From NCBI GenBank assembly GCA_016715075.1, contig JADKBK010000006.1:124001-188000 (forward strand): 64,000 nucleotides of DNA, written 5' to 3'. The position numbers were made by a program, and so were the translations under genes. Each line of letters opens with the position of its first letter. The first letter of the stretch is position 1. Shown here piece by piece: positions 1 through 9,751 of the stretch. The notes beneath the pieces were generated by a model. That model did not search any database. It saw nothing but the letters and a program-made list of their open reading frames with translations, and was not told the origin of the DNA. Origin of the DNA: Bacteroidales bacterium (GTDB taxonomy: Bacteria > Bacteroidota > Bacteroidia > Bacteroidales > VadinHA17).

Positions 1-515
1 CCGAATCTTGCAGCCGCTTTTATGAATGCCACAAGTCCATCCGGTCCAAGATCACGTTCTATACTGAAATGCGTCATTGCAGTATCTCCGGGAGTATCAT
101 TAAAGGTATACCAGGGTCCTGCAGAGGCAAAGTCGCATGCAGTGATCGGGGATTTCATCAGAGTGTACCCTGAGCCAGCTTCAGGATCAAAGAGATTTCG
201 CAGAACGCTGTCTTTTGATTCGGTATTCAGAGAGTTTAGACAAATCATTCCAGCCTCATTGAATGTGGCGCCAAAGCCATCTATCCTTTGGAAGCGGGAG
301 GCTGTGTCAATTTCAATAACAGGCATATCAGATTCTGTTTTCTCTGTAAAAGATAACCCGGGCAGCTTAGTCAGCCTGTCTCCATCCTGGGATGAGGAAT
401 AAACTGTAATATCAGGTTCTTTCTCTCTCTGGCACTGAATACTAAATAGCAGAGTGGCAGCGATAAACCCTGTAACTGCATAGCGTTTTAACTCAGAGGT
501 GATTTTTTCTTTCAT
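1..515 (-). CDS. GH30-family glycoside hydrolase lipoprotein, N-terminal part (runs off window)
   Basis: Only the first ~171 codons are present; the gene continues beyond position 1. The start is the ATG at 513-515. The N-terminus is a hydrophobic export signal ending in SIQC (Cys28), a weak lipobox, so it is probably an outer-membrane or periplasmic lipoprotein. Around residues 65-76 it reads IDGFGATFNEA, matching the GFGxxFxEA motif near the start of the GH30 TIM barrel (glucosylceramidase/beta-xylanase/beta-1,6-glucanase clan). The following FDPEAGSGYTLMKSPI segment also fits GH30. The catalytic glutamates lie outside the window, so substrate cannot be judged. It is the distal gene of the minus-strand uronate block, which suggests a plant or algal glycan substrate. 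Confidence 0.75.
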   Translation of the reverse strand, partial: MKEKITSELKRYAVTGFIAATLLFSIQCQREKEPDITVYSSSQDGDRLTKLPGLSFTEKTESDMPVIEIDTASRFQRIDGFGATFNEAGMICLNSLNTESKDSVLRNLFDPEAGSGYTLMKSPITACDFASAGPWYTFNDTPGDTAMTHFSIERDLGPDGLVAFIKAAARF

Positions 516-585
516 ATTTCAAATTATTTTTGATAATTAACTGATTAGCTTGCCAGGCACTTTTTCCAGACAATTCCGGAAAATG

Positions 586-1785
586 TTACTTAATTTCCAG
601 AATAGTACCCGCTATATGACGTGTTCCATTTTCTTTATTGAAATAGTAGGTAACCAATACCCTGTTGCCATCCATCAGAACAGGCCATGAATAACCGATA
701 TCGGAATTCCCGCCATCCTCCCTTAGTACAATTTCCTGTGCAGTTGCAAAGTCGGTACACTCAGGATTAAGAATCCTGGCACGGATCCCAAAAGGTTTGT
801 GCCTGTAGCCATAAGTCAAAAGCACGCGGTTATCAGGTAATCGTATCGCATTTAAAGGATGTCCCTGGAAGCCCATTGATTTCCATCCTGTAAAAGATTT
901 TCCTCCGTCGGTTGACCTCGCAATACAAGCCATATCATCATAATCAGCAGTCCTCAGGAATGCTACAATGTCTCCTTTAGGAGTTTCATAGACTGATGTT
1001 TCATTGAAAGTTACTTTGGGATCTGCTGCAACAGGACATGAATATTTCCAGGTCATGCCTTTATCAGATGATATAAGGAGATGTGTTGAACTCCTGTCTG
1101 AAGTGTCACCTGCAGCCACAACCCATAGGATTCGTCCATCTGCTGCCTCATATAATGCTCCCCTGTTAAATGCAGGTATAGGGTCTCCAAGCGCATTAAA
1201 ATATATTTCAGGGGTGATATGCGGAGGGTAGAGCGGTCCCTGCCAGCTTTTGCCAAAGTCTGAAGACCGAAGAAGATATCCTCCGAGAAATATTGCTCCT
1301 CCGGCGTCAGCGTAGGGTTTTTTAAGATTGGGCAGACCATCTTCACGCACAAATGCCCATCCGTAACTGGTGCAAAGAAGTGTCCCATCGCGTAATTCCA
1401 GCAAACAGGGATCCTGTGATCCGCCAAATGGGTGAGCATAGATCAGTTGAGGTTCTGTTGTCCAGTTCTCTCCGTCTTTCGACTTCACACTCATGAGGTA
1501 GCTGTTCGGGTCAACATGGCTGGTGCCATTTTCTCCGAAAATTTTCCGGTCCGGAGCCCGCCTGAAGGCAACGAGGTAGTCACCTGACGGAAGTCTTACA
1601 ACAGATGGGAATGAAGAATAAAAGATGGGATCCTCATATATAATGATATCTTTTATTTTCCGTACACCCGGATCAGCTCCCGGAGGATCATGATCACCAC
1701 CCTTTGCGGTAAAGGAAGAAATAATACATGCTATTGTGATTAGTGAGTATAGTCTGAATATTTTCATAGTATTAAAAATGATCAT
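586..1785 (-). CDS. Sialidase-like (BNR/Asp-box) exported protein
   Basis: 399 residues. Four Asp-box motifs (S/T-x-D-x-G-x-x-W/F) are visible: SKDGENW (~102), SSDFGKSW (~174), SSDKGMTW (~239) and STDGGKSF (~291), giving a six-bladed propeller of the exo-alpha-sialidase superfamily. An FRRAP segment at 74-78 sits where sialidases carry an active-site arginine. The start overlaps the upstream kinase stop by ATGA; an internal ATG at 1765-1767 gives a cleaner signal peptide (MKIFRLYSLITIACI...) and may be the real start. In a uronate locus it could act on another acidic sugar rather than sialic acid. True GH33 activity is not proven by sequence alone. Confidence 0.7.
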   Translation of the reverse strand: MIIFNTMKIFRLYSLITIACIISSFTAKGGDHDPPGADPGVRKIKDIIIYEDPIFYSSFPSVVRLPSGDYLVAFRRAPDRKIFGENGTSHVDPNSYLMSVKSKDGENWTTEPQLIYAHPFGGSQDPCLLELRDGTLLCTSYGWAFVREDGLPNLKKPYADAGGAIFLGGYLLRSSDFGKSWQGPLYPPHITPEIYFNALGDPIPAFNRGALYEAADGRILWVVAAGDTSDRSSTHLLISSDKGMTWKYSCPVAADPKVTFNETSVYETPKGDIVAFLRTADYDDMACIARSTDGGKSFTGWKSMGFQGHPLNAIRLPDNRVLLTYGYRHKPFGIRARILNPECTDFATAQEIVLREDGGNSDIGYSWPVLMDGNRVLVTYYFNKENGTRHIAGTILEIK

Positions 1786-2861
1786 CTTTTAACACGGGCA
1801 TTACCTTTCCAGATACTCCAGATCTGCTCTTCATCGGCAGGTTGTGCATAGTCTGTCATTGAAGTGGTGGCGAGTGCACCGCAGGCCCACCCGAATTCCA
1901 TCCATTTTGATGGATCCCATCCCTTCAGTATAGCATAGAGCATTCCACCCACAAAGCCATCACCGCCTCCAATCCTGTCGAGTACATATATCTCTCTGGG
2001 TTCTGCAACATGCCAGTTCTCACCCTCAAGCATTATAGCGCCCCAGAGATGATTATTGGTGCTGATCACCTGCCTCAGTGTGGTTGCAAAGACAGATGCT
2101 TCAGGGAAGGCTTGTTTTACCCTGCTGATCATATCCTTGAAACTGTCAATATGACCGGAAAGATCTTGCCCCCCTTCTTCAGGACCCTTGATTCCCAGGC
2201 AAAGCTGGAAATCCTCCTCATTGCCAACAAGTATATCAGCTGAGGCGGCAATCTCAGTGAAGATCTCCCGTAACTCATTTGCACGTCCCTTCCAGAATGA
2301 TGCCCGGTAGTTCAGATCGAATGAAATTTTTGTTCCGCATCTTTTTGCGGCTCTTGCGAGTTCCAGACAGAATTTGCCGGTCTCAGGAGAAAGTGCTGAT
2401 ATCAGTCCTGAGAGGTGCAGTATCTGTACTCCTTCAATGGCAAAGATCCTTTCAAGATCGAAATCCTTGACGTTCAGAGTTCTTCCAACTTCTCCAGCCC
2501 TGTCATTCTGGACCCGGGGTCCACGCACTCCATAGCCGCTGTCAGCAATATTGAACTGGTGGCGAAATCCCCATGGTCCTCCCTGTTCTACCTCTGCTCC
2601 CTCATAGTTCATATGCCTGCCGGCAAGACTGTCCTTGATGAGCCTGGCGATCGGACTGTCCTTCACAAATGTCGTTAACACTTTTACGGGCAGGCCAAGA
2701 TACGAAGAGATGCTGGCTACATTTGTTTCAGCACTTGTGGCATGCATGTAGAAAGTGTCGCTGCTGTGAGTAGGCTGTCCGTTGACGGGGGTTATGCGAA
2801 CACCCATACTGGTTGGCACCAGCAGGGACCATGCGCAATTATTTTTTATTTCTATTTTCAC
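1782..2861 (-). CDS. kdgK: 2-keto-3-deoxygluconate kinase (PfkB family)
   Basis: 359 residues, cytoplasmic. It phosphorylates 2-keto-3-deoxygluconate (KDG) to KDPG, the step where the galacturonate, glucuronate and unsaturated-uronide branches converge. The PfkB signature DRIGGGDGFVGG (295-306) supplies the anion hole and catalytic Asp301. FDLNYRASFW (181-190) is the sugar-binding segment typical of KdgK. The gene is translationally coupled to the downstream sialidase-like gene (ATGA overlap) and lies 33 bp after the DegT aminotransferase gene. KduI, KduD, UxaC and UxaE in the same region support KDG as substrate. Another 2-keto-3-deoxy sugar is possible. Confidence 0.82.
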   Translation of the reverse strand: MKIEIKNNCAWSLLVPTSMGVRITPVNGQPTHSSDTFYMHATSAETNVASISSYLGLPVKVLTTFVKDSPIARLIKDSLAGRHMNYEGAEVEQGGPWGFRHQFNIADSGYGVRGPRVQNDRAGEVGRTLNVKDFDLERIFAIEGVQILHLSGLISALSPETGKFCLELARAAKRCGTKISFDLNYRASFWKGRANELREIFTEIAASADILVGNEEDFQLCLGIKGPEEGGQDLSGHIDSFKDMISRVKQAFPEASVFATTLRQVISTNNHLWGAIMLEGENWHVAEPREIYVLDRIGGGDGFVGGMLYAILKGWDPSKWMEFGWACGALATTSMTDYAQPADEEQIWSIWKGNARVKR

Positions 2862-2894
2862 AGAAACTAATTTTAAAATTATTATTATTAAGTA

Positions 2895-4079
2895 TTAACT
2901 GCAAGCGCTGACAAATGCCTTTGCTGCAGCCTCAATTTCACTATCTGTCGAATTAATATTAATTCCCCATCCGGCCCCGAGTCCGCCGTCAACCACACCT
3001 ACACTGATATTCATACTCCTGCTGAGAATATCATCAGTCTTCGGATATGAACCCTTAGTATGAGGCTGTCCGATTTTTTTCAGGTGCGCGAGAACATGTT
3101 CCATATTGGCGTATACATGCCATCCACTCTGATCCACCGTTTTTGATCCCAGTGCTTTGGATACTTTTACCGCCTGCTCCCTGGTATCAAAAATTACAGT
3201 ACAAAGTGTAGCGCAATCACCATCCGGATCGTTGAGAGTTCTGAATCTGAATCCTCCGGCCTTTGAAATGAGATTTTTCAGAATGGCTCTCTTCTCACGT
3301 AATGTGGAAACTATCCTGTCAAGCTTTCCCAACTGAGCAATGGCTACTGCCGCCGACAGTTCATTCATCCTGAAGTTCAGACCAAGTAAGACCCTGTTCC
3401 CGACTTCAACACCCGTTCTGTTTGGCTTATGACCCTGATCATGCATCCCAAAGGCAATTTCATACAGATCTTTGTCGTTTGTTGCTACAAGGCCGCCATC
3501 ACCGCTGTTAATCGTTTTAAAAATATTAAGTGAAAAAGCACCTATATTTCCAATAGTCCCGATCTTTTTCCCCTTATAGGATGCACCGGCAGCCTGGCAG
3601 GCATCTTCAAGAACGTACAACCCATGTTTTTTGGCAATTGCCATGATCCTGTCCATATCACAAGGATTACCAAGCATATGCACCGGCAATATCGCTTTGG
3701 TACGCTCTGTGATCCTGTGTTCTATGTCAGAGGGATCGAGACACAGACTCTCATCAATTTCAGCCAGAACTGGTACTAAGCCCATGAAAATAAGTGAAGA
3801 ATAGCTGGCGACAAAGGTATAAGCCGGAACAATAATTTCATCACCCGGCTTTAATCCCAATGCAGCCGCTGAAACCAGCAATGAGGATGTCCCTGAGGAA
3901 GTTGCAAGAGCGTACTCTGCATTGCAATACTCAGCAAAAGCCTTTTCAAGAGTATAGACTTTTTTCAGAAACCTCGGATCTTTCTCATCCCCGTAGCGAA
4001 AGAGATAGCCACTTTGCAAAACTTCAAGAGCAGCATCCAGCTCTTCTTTACCAAACCAATAAACTCCTGGCCCCGGCAT
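2895..4079 (-). CDS. DegT/DnrJ/EryC1/StrS-family PLP-dependent aminotransferase
   Basis: 394 residues, full length for the family. Visible are the PLP phosphate-binding SSGTSSLL (~61), the cofactor aspartate in LEDACQAAGA (Asp159) and the Schiff-base lysine in FSLNIFKTINSGDGG (Lys188). These enzymes normally aminate keto-sugars on nucleotide carriers, or dehydrate them. Its place between kdgK and uxaE is unusual because no sugar-nucleotide genes are nearby, so a role on a free keto-sugar is possible but unproven. It has a strong Shine-Dalgarno (AAAAGGAGG, complement of 4085-4093), rare in Bacteroidota, which fixes the start. Confidence 0.8.
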   Translation of the reverse strand: MPGPGVYWFGKEELDAALEVLQSGYLFRYGDEKDPRFLKKVYTLEKAFAEYCNAEYALATSSGTSSLLVSAAALGLKPGDEIIVPAYTFVASYSSLIFMGLVPVLAEIDESLCLDPSDIEHRITERTKAILPVHMLGNPCDMDRIMAIAKKHGLYVLEDACQAAGASYKGKKIGTIGNIGAFSLNIFKTINSGDGGLVATNDKDLYEIAFGMHDQGHKPNRTGVEVGNRVLLGLNFRMNELSAAVAIAQLGKLDRIVSTLREKRAILKNLISKAGGFRFRTLNDPDGDCATLCTVIFDTREQAVKVSKALGSKTVDQSGWHVYANMEHVLAHLKKIGQPHTKGSYPKTDDILSRSMNISVGVVDGGLGAGWGININSTDSEIEAAAKAFVSACS

Positions 4080-4084
4080 AATAA

Positions 4085-4093
4085 CCTCCTTTT
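4085..4093 (-). promoter_or_regulatory. Strong Shine-Dalgarno for the aminotransferase gene
   Basis: Reads AAAAGGAGG on the minus strand, 5 nt before the ATG at 4077-4079. Most genes in this window lack a recognisable SD, so this one stands out and fixes the start. Confidence 0.7.
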
Positions 4094-4191
4094 ATATTAT
4101 TGTTAATATTTCAAATTACCACTGTTTCCAAATTTAGAAACTTTAAGTCTATTTATATCCCGAAAGAGTGATTCATTTAATTTCCTCTTTG

Positions 4192-4215
4192 AACACCCTG
4201 GAGATCCAGGGTGTT
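4192..4215. repeat. Near-perfect palindrome in the uxaE / aminotransferase spacer
   Basis: An 11-bp arm AACACCCTGGA is followed after two bases by its exact complement TCCAGGGTGTT. It lies downstream of uxaE and 113 bp upstream of the aminotransferase start. It could be an operator for the LacI regulator encoded nearby, or a hairpin separating two transcription units. The T-run that follows it is on the plus strand, where no gene ends, so a simple terminator is less likely. Confidence 0.5.
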
Positions 4216-4327
4216 TTAACCTCTATATATTCCCCTGGCTGAACGGCTGACATGCTCAAAGTCATACTGAGGTTTTTATTATGGTATACAAAGGATTCAC
4301 CAAAATCCGGAACCTGTTAGCTGAATA

Positions 4328-5581
4328 TTACTTTATATCAAATAACCTGCATATATGCCTGCTGAAAATGTTTTCATAAACGGATTCTGATACTTTATCT
4401 TCATATTTGTCAAGCAGGCTGAAATATGTATCCATTTTATGTGCAGCCAGCTTATATGCCACGTGAAGCAGCTGCCTCATATCCGGATTATAGTTACTGT
4501 TACCCGGGATATGCCTTATAGCTGCAGCAAATCTTTCCTGATTCCATACCGCTACTTCCTTTTTTGAAGGGAGATGCGAAATCCTGATGTCAATCACATC
4601 CGCATAAGGGGCACATAATTCTTCAATCATATCAAGCGATTCAAAATAGATCTCCTTAACAAAGTCAAGGGCTTCTCCTCCGGATACTGCCAGGCCAATG
4701 ACTTCTTCTAGCCAGGTAGTTCCTGCAGTTTTAATATGAATGCCTTTATTGAATTTGCGGACAATTGATCCTATGGATGGGTAGATCGCAAATTTATCTG
4801 AGCCTGAGTGAATACTCATTTTGAGGTTTTCCGGTAATCCGAATTCCCTGACCGCATAATCAATTACCTTAAGGTCTGATTCAAATTCCAGATTAAAAGC
4901 TTGCGGGTCACCAACATAATCAACTCCTTTATTGAATCTTCCCGAGAATTTGGGAGCTATTGTCTGAACAGGGATATTTTCCAAAGCAAGCATCCGGAGA
5001 ATGAAAAAGAGCTCTGCCGGCGTCTGTGGCTCAGGAACTTCATCCATTGAGACCTCAGTAATAAAATTGCCTCTTCCTTTGGCTTTTTCAATTTTCCGGT
5101 AAATATCCCATGCCTTAAGGGCTGCGAAAAGATACTTCTCAGTTATATTAATGATCTGCTGTTTTGAGATGTTAAACGACCTTGCAATGCCGGGAATTTT
5201 AAGCTCCCCTTCATATTTTAATGCACCTGAGAGGAACTCTTTTATCTCATTATCATCCGCTTTACTCCCAATATATGAGGCCACATCAATTGTGAAGAAA
5301 TCAGAACTATCTATGAACCTGTCCACGGTATCGAAATTTATATGATCAGCATCAACAAAGTATTCTTTAAGGAACCCGGCTTTTTTTGTTGCGTGATCGG
5401 CCTCTGTCCTTACATCTGAAGGTTGAGTGCCAATTGTCATATGCTCCCTGTTGGATTTATTCCAGACAGGGGTTATTTCTATTCCATGCTTTGAGGCTTC
5501 AGTAATTGCTTTCAGCTGTGCTGTGCCCTGATGGCCAAACCTGTCACCAAGTCCAAAGGAATATTTTCCAAGTGTTTTCAT
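4328..5581 (-). CDS. uxaE: UxaE-type tagaturonate epimerase
   Basis: 417 residues, cytoplasmic. This family (type member from Thermotoga maritima) interconverts D-tagaturonate and D-fructuronate, letting galacturonate enter the mannonate branch and bypass altronate. Family-like features are the N-terminal YSFGLGDRFGHQG (7-19) and HSGSDKFAIYP (258-268), which holds likely metal or substrate ligands. UxaC (which makes tagaturonate) and an SDR resembling mannonate dehydrogenases lie in the same block, and no uxaA/uxaB is present, as expected for a UxaE route. Assignment is by motif memory and context; a different ketose epimerase is possible. Confidence 0.7.
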   Translation of the reverse strand: MKTLGKYSFGLGDRFGHQGTAQLKAITEASKHGIEITPVWNKSNREHMTIGTQPSDVRTEADHATKKAGFLKEYFVDADHINFDTVDRFIDSSDFFTIDVASYIGSKADDNEIKEFLSGALKYEGELKIPGIARSFNISKQQIINITEKYLFAALKAWDIYRKIEKAKGRGNFITEVSMDEVPEPQTPAELFFILRMLALENIPVQTIAPKFSGRFNKGVDYVGDPQAFNLEFESDLKVIDYAVREFGLPENLKMSIHSGSDKFAIYPSIGSIVRKFNKGIHIKTAGTTWLEEVIGLAVSGGEALDFVKEIYFESLDMIEELCAPYADVIDIRISHLPSKKEVAVWNQERFAAAIRHIPGNSNYNPDMRQLLHVAYKLAAHKMDTYFSLLDKYEDKVSESVYENIFSRHICRLFDIK

Positions 5582-5617
5582 ATGTGTCGTTTGATTTTCG
5601 TATTTATTTACATTATG

Positions 5618-6674
5618 CTAAACAAAGAAGTCAACATTTTCAGATGTGATTATATCTACAGGAAGGTACTCTATTTTTTCAGGCATCTTATTGAGTGAAA
5701 GGAATTCGAAGAGCTTCTTAACTGCCTTATATGTCTGTTCTTCCGGACGCTGTCCGATAAGGAAGCGTATATTTCCTGATTGCAGATACAGTACATTTTT
5801 ATCCAGTAGGTCATATCCGATGAGGTTAATGGTTTTTAATCCTTTTTCCTCGAGACAGGCAGCAATCAGATAGGATTTCGACCCCGACATGAATATTGAA
5901 CCTATTCCTGGATTCACACTGAAAGCTCCATCGATAGCGTTTCTGATATTGTCCTGAGTAGGGTCGGCTATGCTGATTTGAATCTTTTTACCCCTGTTGC
6001 GGCCCGATTTCCCGAAATAGCCAAGAAAACCCTGCATACGTTTGTTAAGGTGAGGTACATTCTGGATGTTTCTTGCGAAATTGATAATTAAAATGTCGCT
6101 CTCAGCCGGAGTAATCATATCAGCAAGCTGTCCGGCTACTCTTCCACTTCTGTAAATATCCTCCCCGATATATGCCAGGAAATTTGTATTTTCAATAAAT
6201 CCGTCAACAAAAACAAATGGAATGTTTATTTCATTAAGTCCCGAGCAGAAGACTACTGATTCAGATTTGAATATAGGAGCGAGCAATACCCCGTCAGGTT
6301 TTCATACTAAGAATATTCCTTGACTTTCTCTGAAAATCTTCCTCATTGAACATATCAAAAGTGATCTGAGTGAGACTTACACGGAACAGGTCAAGCTCTT
6401 CGATAGCCCTGTTTATCCCTGCTGAATGCTTTTCCCAGAAAACGTTATCCTTAGAAGGCTCGGGAAGAAGTGATATGAGATGATAGCCTTTTCTTGATTT
6501 TAATACCTGGGCCATAACATCAGGGGAATAATTTGTCTCTTTCAGTATCTGCCTGACCTTTTCCCTGGTTTTTGCAGCAACCCCATCCCGTTCATGCAAC
6601 ACCCTGTCGACAGTCCCAATCGATACTCCGGCAAGCCTTGCAATATCTTTTATTCTGCTTTTCTTCGGCGTCAT
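5618..6674 (-). CDS. LacI-family transcriptional regulator, frameshifted
   Basis: The N-terminal piece (6294-6674) holds the LacI helix-turn-helix: IKDIARLAGVSIGTVDRVLH (8-27) followed by the hinge. The rest (down to 5618) is a periplasmic-binding-protein-like effector domain. The two are in different frames. On the coding strand the junction is ATGAAAACCTGA; removing one A from the AAAA run (6299-6302) gives M-K-P-D-G-V-L-L-A-P-I-F and restores one 351-residue protein, the normal LacI length. It sits between uxaE and the MFS transporter and is likely the local uronate regulator. The frameshift is probably a sequence error (see findings). Confidence 0.8.
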
Positions 6675-6746
6675 GAACGGTTTATCAGTATAGTGAGATT
6701 ATGCACAGTTTACAGCTTTTAATTTCGGACTTCGGTCTTCACTTGT

Positions 6747-6780
6747 TTTAACCCACCCCTAACCCCTCCAGGGAGGGGAA
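6747..6780. repeat. GC-rich palindromic intergenic element (copy 1)
   Basis: Contains CCCACCCCTAACCCCTCC followed by GGGAGGGG, able to fold CCCCTCC against GGGAGGGG. Near-identical copies occur at 43939-43969 and 44053-44083. It lies between the regulator and the MFS gene. Confidence 0.6.
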
Positions 6781-6789
6781 TCAGGAGCA

Positions 6790-6861
6790 TCGGACTTCGG
6801 ACTTCGGACTTCGGACTTCCGACTTCGGACTTCCGACTTCCGACTTCGGACTTCCGACTTC
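6790..6861. repeat. Heptamer tandem repeat array (GGACTTC/CGACTTC)
   Basis: About ten consecutive units alternating CGGACTT and CCGACTT, ending just before the 3' end of the MFS gene. One of several intergenic arrays with a 7-bp period in this window. Confidence 0.75.
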
Positions 6862-6866
6862 ACCTT

Positions 6867-8155
6867 TTATTTAATAATCGGTTTAAGATCATCACCCAGG
6901 GGAGTCATAGTCGGCATCATCCAGTGTACTATTCCAAGAATGACAAGATATAAAGTGCCGGCGATCAGGAAGGCAAAGAAATAGCCCTCTTTTCCCTGGG
7001 CATCGAGTACTGAACCCAGGCTGAAATCGGCAATAATTCCTGATATAGCTCCGATCATACCTCCAATACCTACGACAGAGGCAGTTGCCTTTTTCGGGAA
7101 AATGTCACTCGCGAAAGTGAAGACATTGGCAGACCATGCCTGGTGTCCTGCGGCAGCAATTCCTATCAGGACAATTGCAATCCATTGGTTATCAGTTTTT
7201 GTAGCGAAGGAGACAGGTAGTATTATTATTCCGCACAGGAGGAGGGTTATTTTACGGGAGAAATTAATGCTTCTTCCGCTTTTTATCAGTTTTGATGAAA
7301 ACCATCCGCCCAATACACTTCCAAAATCAGCCAGTACATAGATTATGATGAGCGGAAGGGCAAGTGTTTTAATATTTATGCCAAACTGGTCGAAGAGGAA
7401 TTTTCCTCCCCAGAAGAGATAGAACCACCATACAGCATCAAGGACCTTTGTAAGGAGAATGCCCAGGTTTGTTTCAGGGGCAAGACCCTGGCCCAGGGGA
7501 TCTTCTCAGTTGTTTCAACGTCAGAGTCACTTAGTATGTATTCCAATTCAGCAGCTGACAGCTTGGGGTTGTCCTCGGGCTTCTTATATATCTTAAGCCA
7601 CATAAAAACCCATAACCCTGACAGGACTCCTGTAAGCAGAAAGGGATATCTCCATCCGTCACCGTTATCGGCAACAAGGAACATAACAACAATGGGAGCG
7701 AGGATAGCGCCAATACTTGTAGCTGCATTAAATATGCCTGTTGCCAAAGCTCTCTCTTTTTTGGGAAACCATTCTGCAACGGTTTTTATGCTTGCAGGAA
7801 AGTTACCAGCTTCACCGAAACCGAGACCAAACCTGGCCAGGATGAATCCTATAAGCGCAAAGCTTTTGGATATAGTGGCGTGCAGCATTCCAAAAATGCT
7901 CCAGATTATTATTGAAAGGGTAAAGCCCTTCTTGGTTCCGAGCCGGTCGATAAGGCGGCCCATAAGAAGTAGTCCTATTGCATATGCCGTTTTAAAAGAC
8001 ATGTTTACAAGTGCATAATCCTTATTGGACCATTTGAAAATCTCCATTAGCTTGGGAGCCATTACTCCCAGTAAACTTCTGTCGAAGTAGTTAATTGTCA
8101 GAGCGAAGAAGAGCATTGCCAATATTCGCCAGCGATAGTTTCCGGTAGTACTCAT
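6867..8155 (-). CDS. MFS hexuronate transporter (ExuT-like), frameshifted
   Basis: The N-terminal part (7376-8155) has MFS features: NYFDRSLLGV in TM1, the GRLIDRLGTKKG loop and the GFGEAGNFPASIKTVAEWFP segment typical of the anion:cation symporter (ExuT/hexuronate) family. The C-terminal part is in another frame. On the coding strand ACC TGG GCATTC is read; adding one G to the GGG run (complement of 7462-7464) gives T-W-G-I-L-L and continues into VWWFYLFWGGKFLFDQFGINIK and the remaining helices, giving a normal 429-residue carrier. It would import galacturonate, glucuronate or unsaturated uronides across the inner membrane. The break is probably a sequence error. Confidence 0.8.
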
Positions 8156-8187
8156 AGGTTTGTCTTCAGGTTATATTAAAAGCTGTT

Positions 8188-9642
8188 TTATACGTTGTAG
8201 GTTGTCGAAGCTGTTGTTCCTCCTCTTCCTGTCCAGTTGGTATGAAAAAACTCTCCCCGCGGCTTATCTGTCCGTTCATATGTGTGGGCGCCGAAGTAAT
8301 CCCGCTGCGCCTGCAGAAGGTTTGCAGGCAGCTTCTCGCAACGATAGCCGTCATAATACCCAAGTGCAGATGATATTGCCGGTACGGGGATCCCGTTTGT
8401 AACAGCCGCAGAGACCACTCTTCTCCATCCACCCTGTGCCTTCTCCACCTTCCCGTTGAAGAAGGGATCAAGAAGAAGATTGGTTATTGAAGGGTTATTA
8501 TCAAATGCCTCTTTTATCTTTCCGAGAAACGCCGATCTGATTATACAACCGCCTCTCCACATAAGTGCTATTCCGCCATAATTGAGTTTCCATTTATACT
8601 CTTCAGCGGCAGCTTTCATGAGGGCGTATCCCTGAGCATACGAGACCATTTTGGAAGCATACAGTGCATCCCTTATATCATTAATGAATCCTGCCTTATC
8701 GCCTGTGAAAACCGGTACCGGGCCCTTAAGTATTCCTGAGGCCTGAACCCTCTCATCTTTAACAGCAGAGAGACATCTTGAAAAGACAGCTTCCCCTATC
8801 AGTGTCAATGGAATTCCAAGATCAAGAGCTGCAATACCTGTCCATTTGCCGGTCCCTTTCTGCCCGGCTGTGTCAAGGATCTTATCTACCAGTGGTTTGC
8901 CGTCAGTATCTTTAAATCCAAGGATATCTCGCGTTATTTCAATGAGATAACTGTTGAGTTCACCTTCGTTCCATTCCCTGAAAATTGCATGCATCTCATC
9001 GGCTGTAAGGTGGAGCAGATCTCTCATAATCTGATAAGCTTCTGTTATGAGCTGCATATCACCATATTCGATACCGTTATGAACCATTTTTACAAAATGA
9101 CCGGCTCCATTTTCACCAACCCAGTCACAGCAGGGAGATCCGTCTTCAACCTTTGCTGCAATTGCCTGAAAGATAGGTTTGACATATGGCCAGGCTTCTT
9201 TTGATCCCCCGGGCATTATTGAAGGTCCCAGGAGAGCTCCTTCTTCGCCTCCGGAAACCCCGGTTCCTATATAGAGGAATCCCTTCTTTTCTACCATTGC
9301 TGTCCTTCTGTTGGTATCCGGAAAATGAGTGTTGCCACCGTCAATGATTATGTCACCCGGAGAAAGAAGGGGGAGAAGTGTTTCAATCATCTCATCAACA
9401 GCACTTCCGGCTTTAATCATAAGCATAATTTTCCTGGGTTGTGCGAGAGAGCCAACCAACTCTTCCACCGAGTGGGTTCCTGTTATATTTTTCCCTTTTG
9501 CCCTTCCCCCAAGAAAGTCGTCAACCTTCTTTGTGGAACGGTTGTAAACGGATACCTGAAATCCCTTGCTCTCCATATTGAGTACAAGATTCTCACCCAT
9601 TACTGCCAGGCCTATTAATCCAATGTCAGATAATTTGTTCAT
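8188..9642 (-). CDS. gnd: 6-phosphogluconate dehydrogenase (decarboxylating)
   Basis: 484 residues, full length. GLIGLAVMGENLVLNM (8-23) is the NADP-binding start. VSGGEEGALLGPSIMPGG, GAGHFVKMVHNGIEYGDMQL (catalytic Lys and His-Asn) and KGTGKWT are all intact. The C-terminal tail RTDKPRGEFFHTNW closes the partner's active site in the dimer. It makes ribulose 5-phosphate, CO2 and NADPH from 6-phosphogluconate. It is cytoplasmic and sits between the transporter and a Gfo/Idh/MocA gene, so it may be co-expressed with uronate catabolism. Confidence 0.95.
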   Translation of the reverse strand: MNKLSDIGLIGLAVMGENLVLNMESKGFQVSVYNRSTKKVDDFLGGRAKGKNITGTHSVEELVGSLAQPRKIMLMIKAGSAVDEMIETLLPLLSPGDIIIDGGNTHFPDTNRRTAMVEKKGFLYIGTGVSGGEEGALLGPSIMPGGSKEAWPYVKPIFQAIAAKVEDGSPCCDWVGENGAGHFVKMVHNGIEYGDMQLITEAYQIMRDLLHLTADEMHAIFREWNEGELNSYLIEITRDILGFKDTDGKPLVDKILDTAGQKGTGKWTGIAALDLGIPLTLIGEAVFSRCLSAVKDERVQASGILKGPVPVFTGDKAGFINDIRDALYASKMVSYAQGYALMKAAAEEYKWKLNYGGIALMWRGGCIIRSAFLGKIKEAFDNNPSITNLLLDPFFNGKVEKAQGGWRRVVSAAVTNGIPVPAISSALGYYDGYRCEKLPANLLQAQRDYFGAHTYERTDKPRGEFFHTNWTGRGGTTASTTYNV

Positions 9643-9684
9643 GATTGATTAGTTTATTTATTAATGTTTCTTTTTGACCATATT

Positions 9685-9747
9685 TGGTTCTGGGTACTGG
9701 TTTCTGGTTTCTGGGTTCGATCACCCAGCACCCAGCACCCAGCACCT
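9685..9747. repeat. Heptamer repeat with inverted arms (CTGGGTT / CCCAGCA)
   Basis: Three degenerate GGTTTCTGG-type units are followed by three CCCAGCA units. The CTGGG and CCCAG cores are complementary, so the array can fold into a hairpin. Related arrays are at 12087-12176 and 53105-53192. Confidence 0.7.
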
Positions 9748-9751
9748 ATTT

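Noticed and set aside
22..402. Plus-strand open frame of 126 codons
   Set aside because: It is the antisense shadow of the GH30-type gene, whose minus-strand product has clear family motifs.
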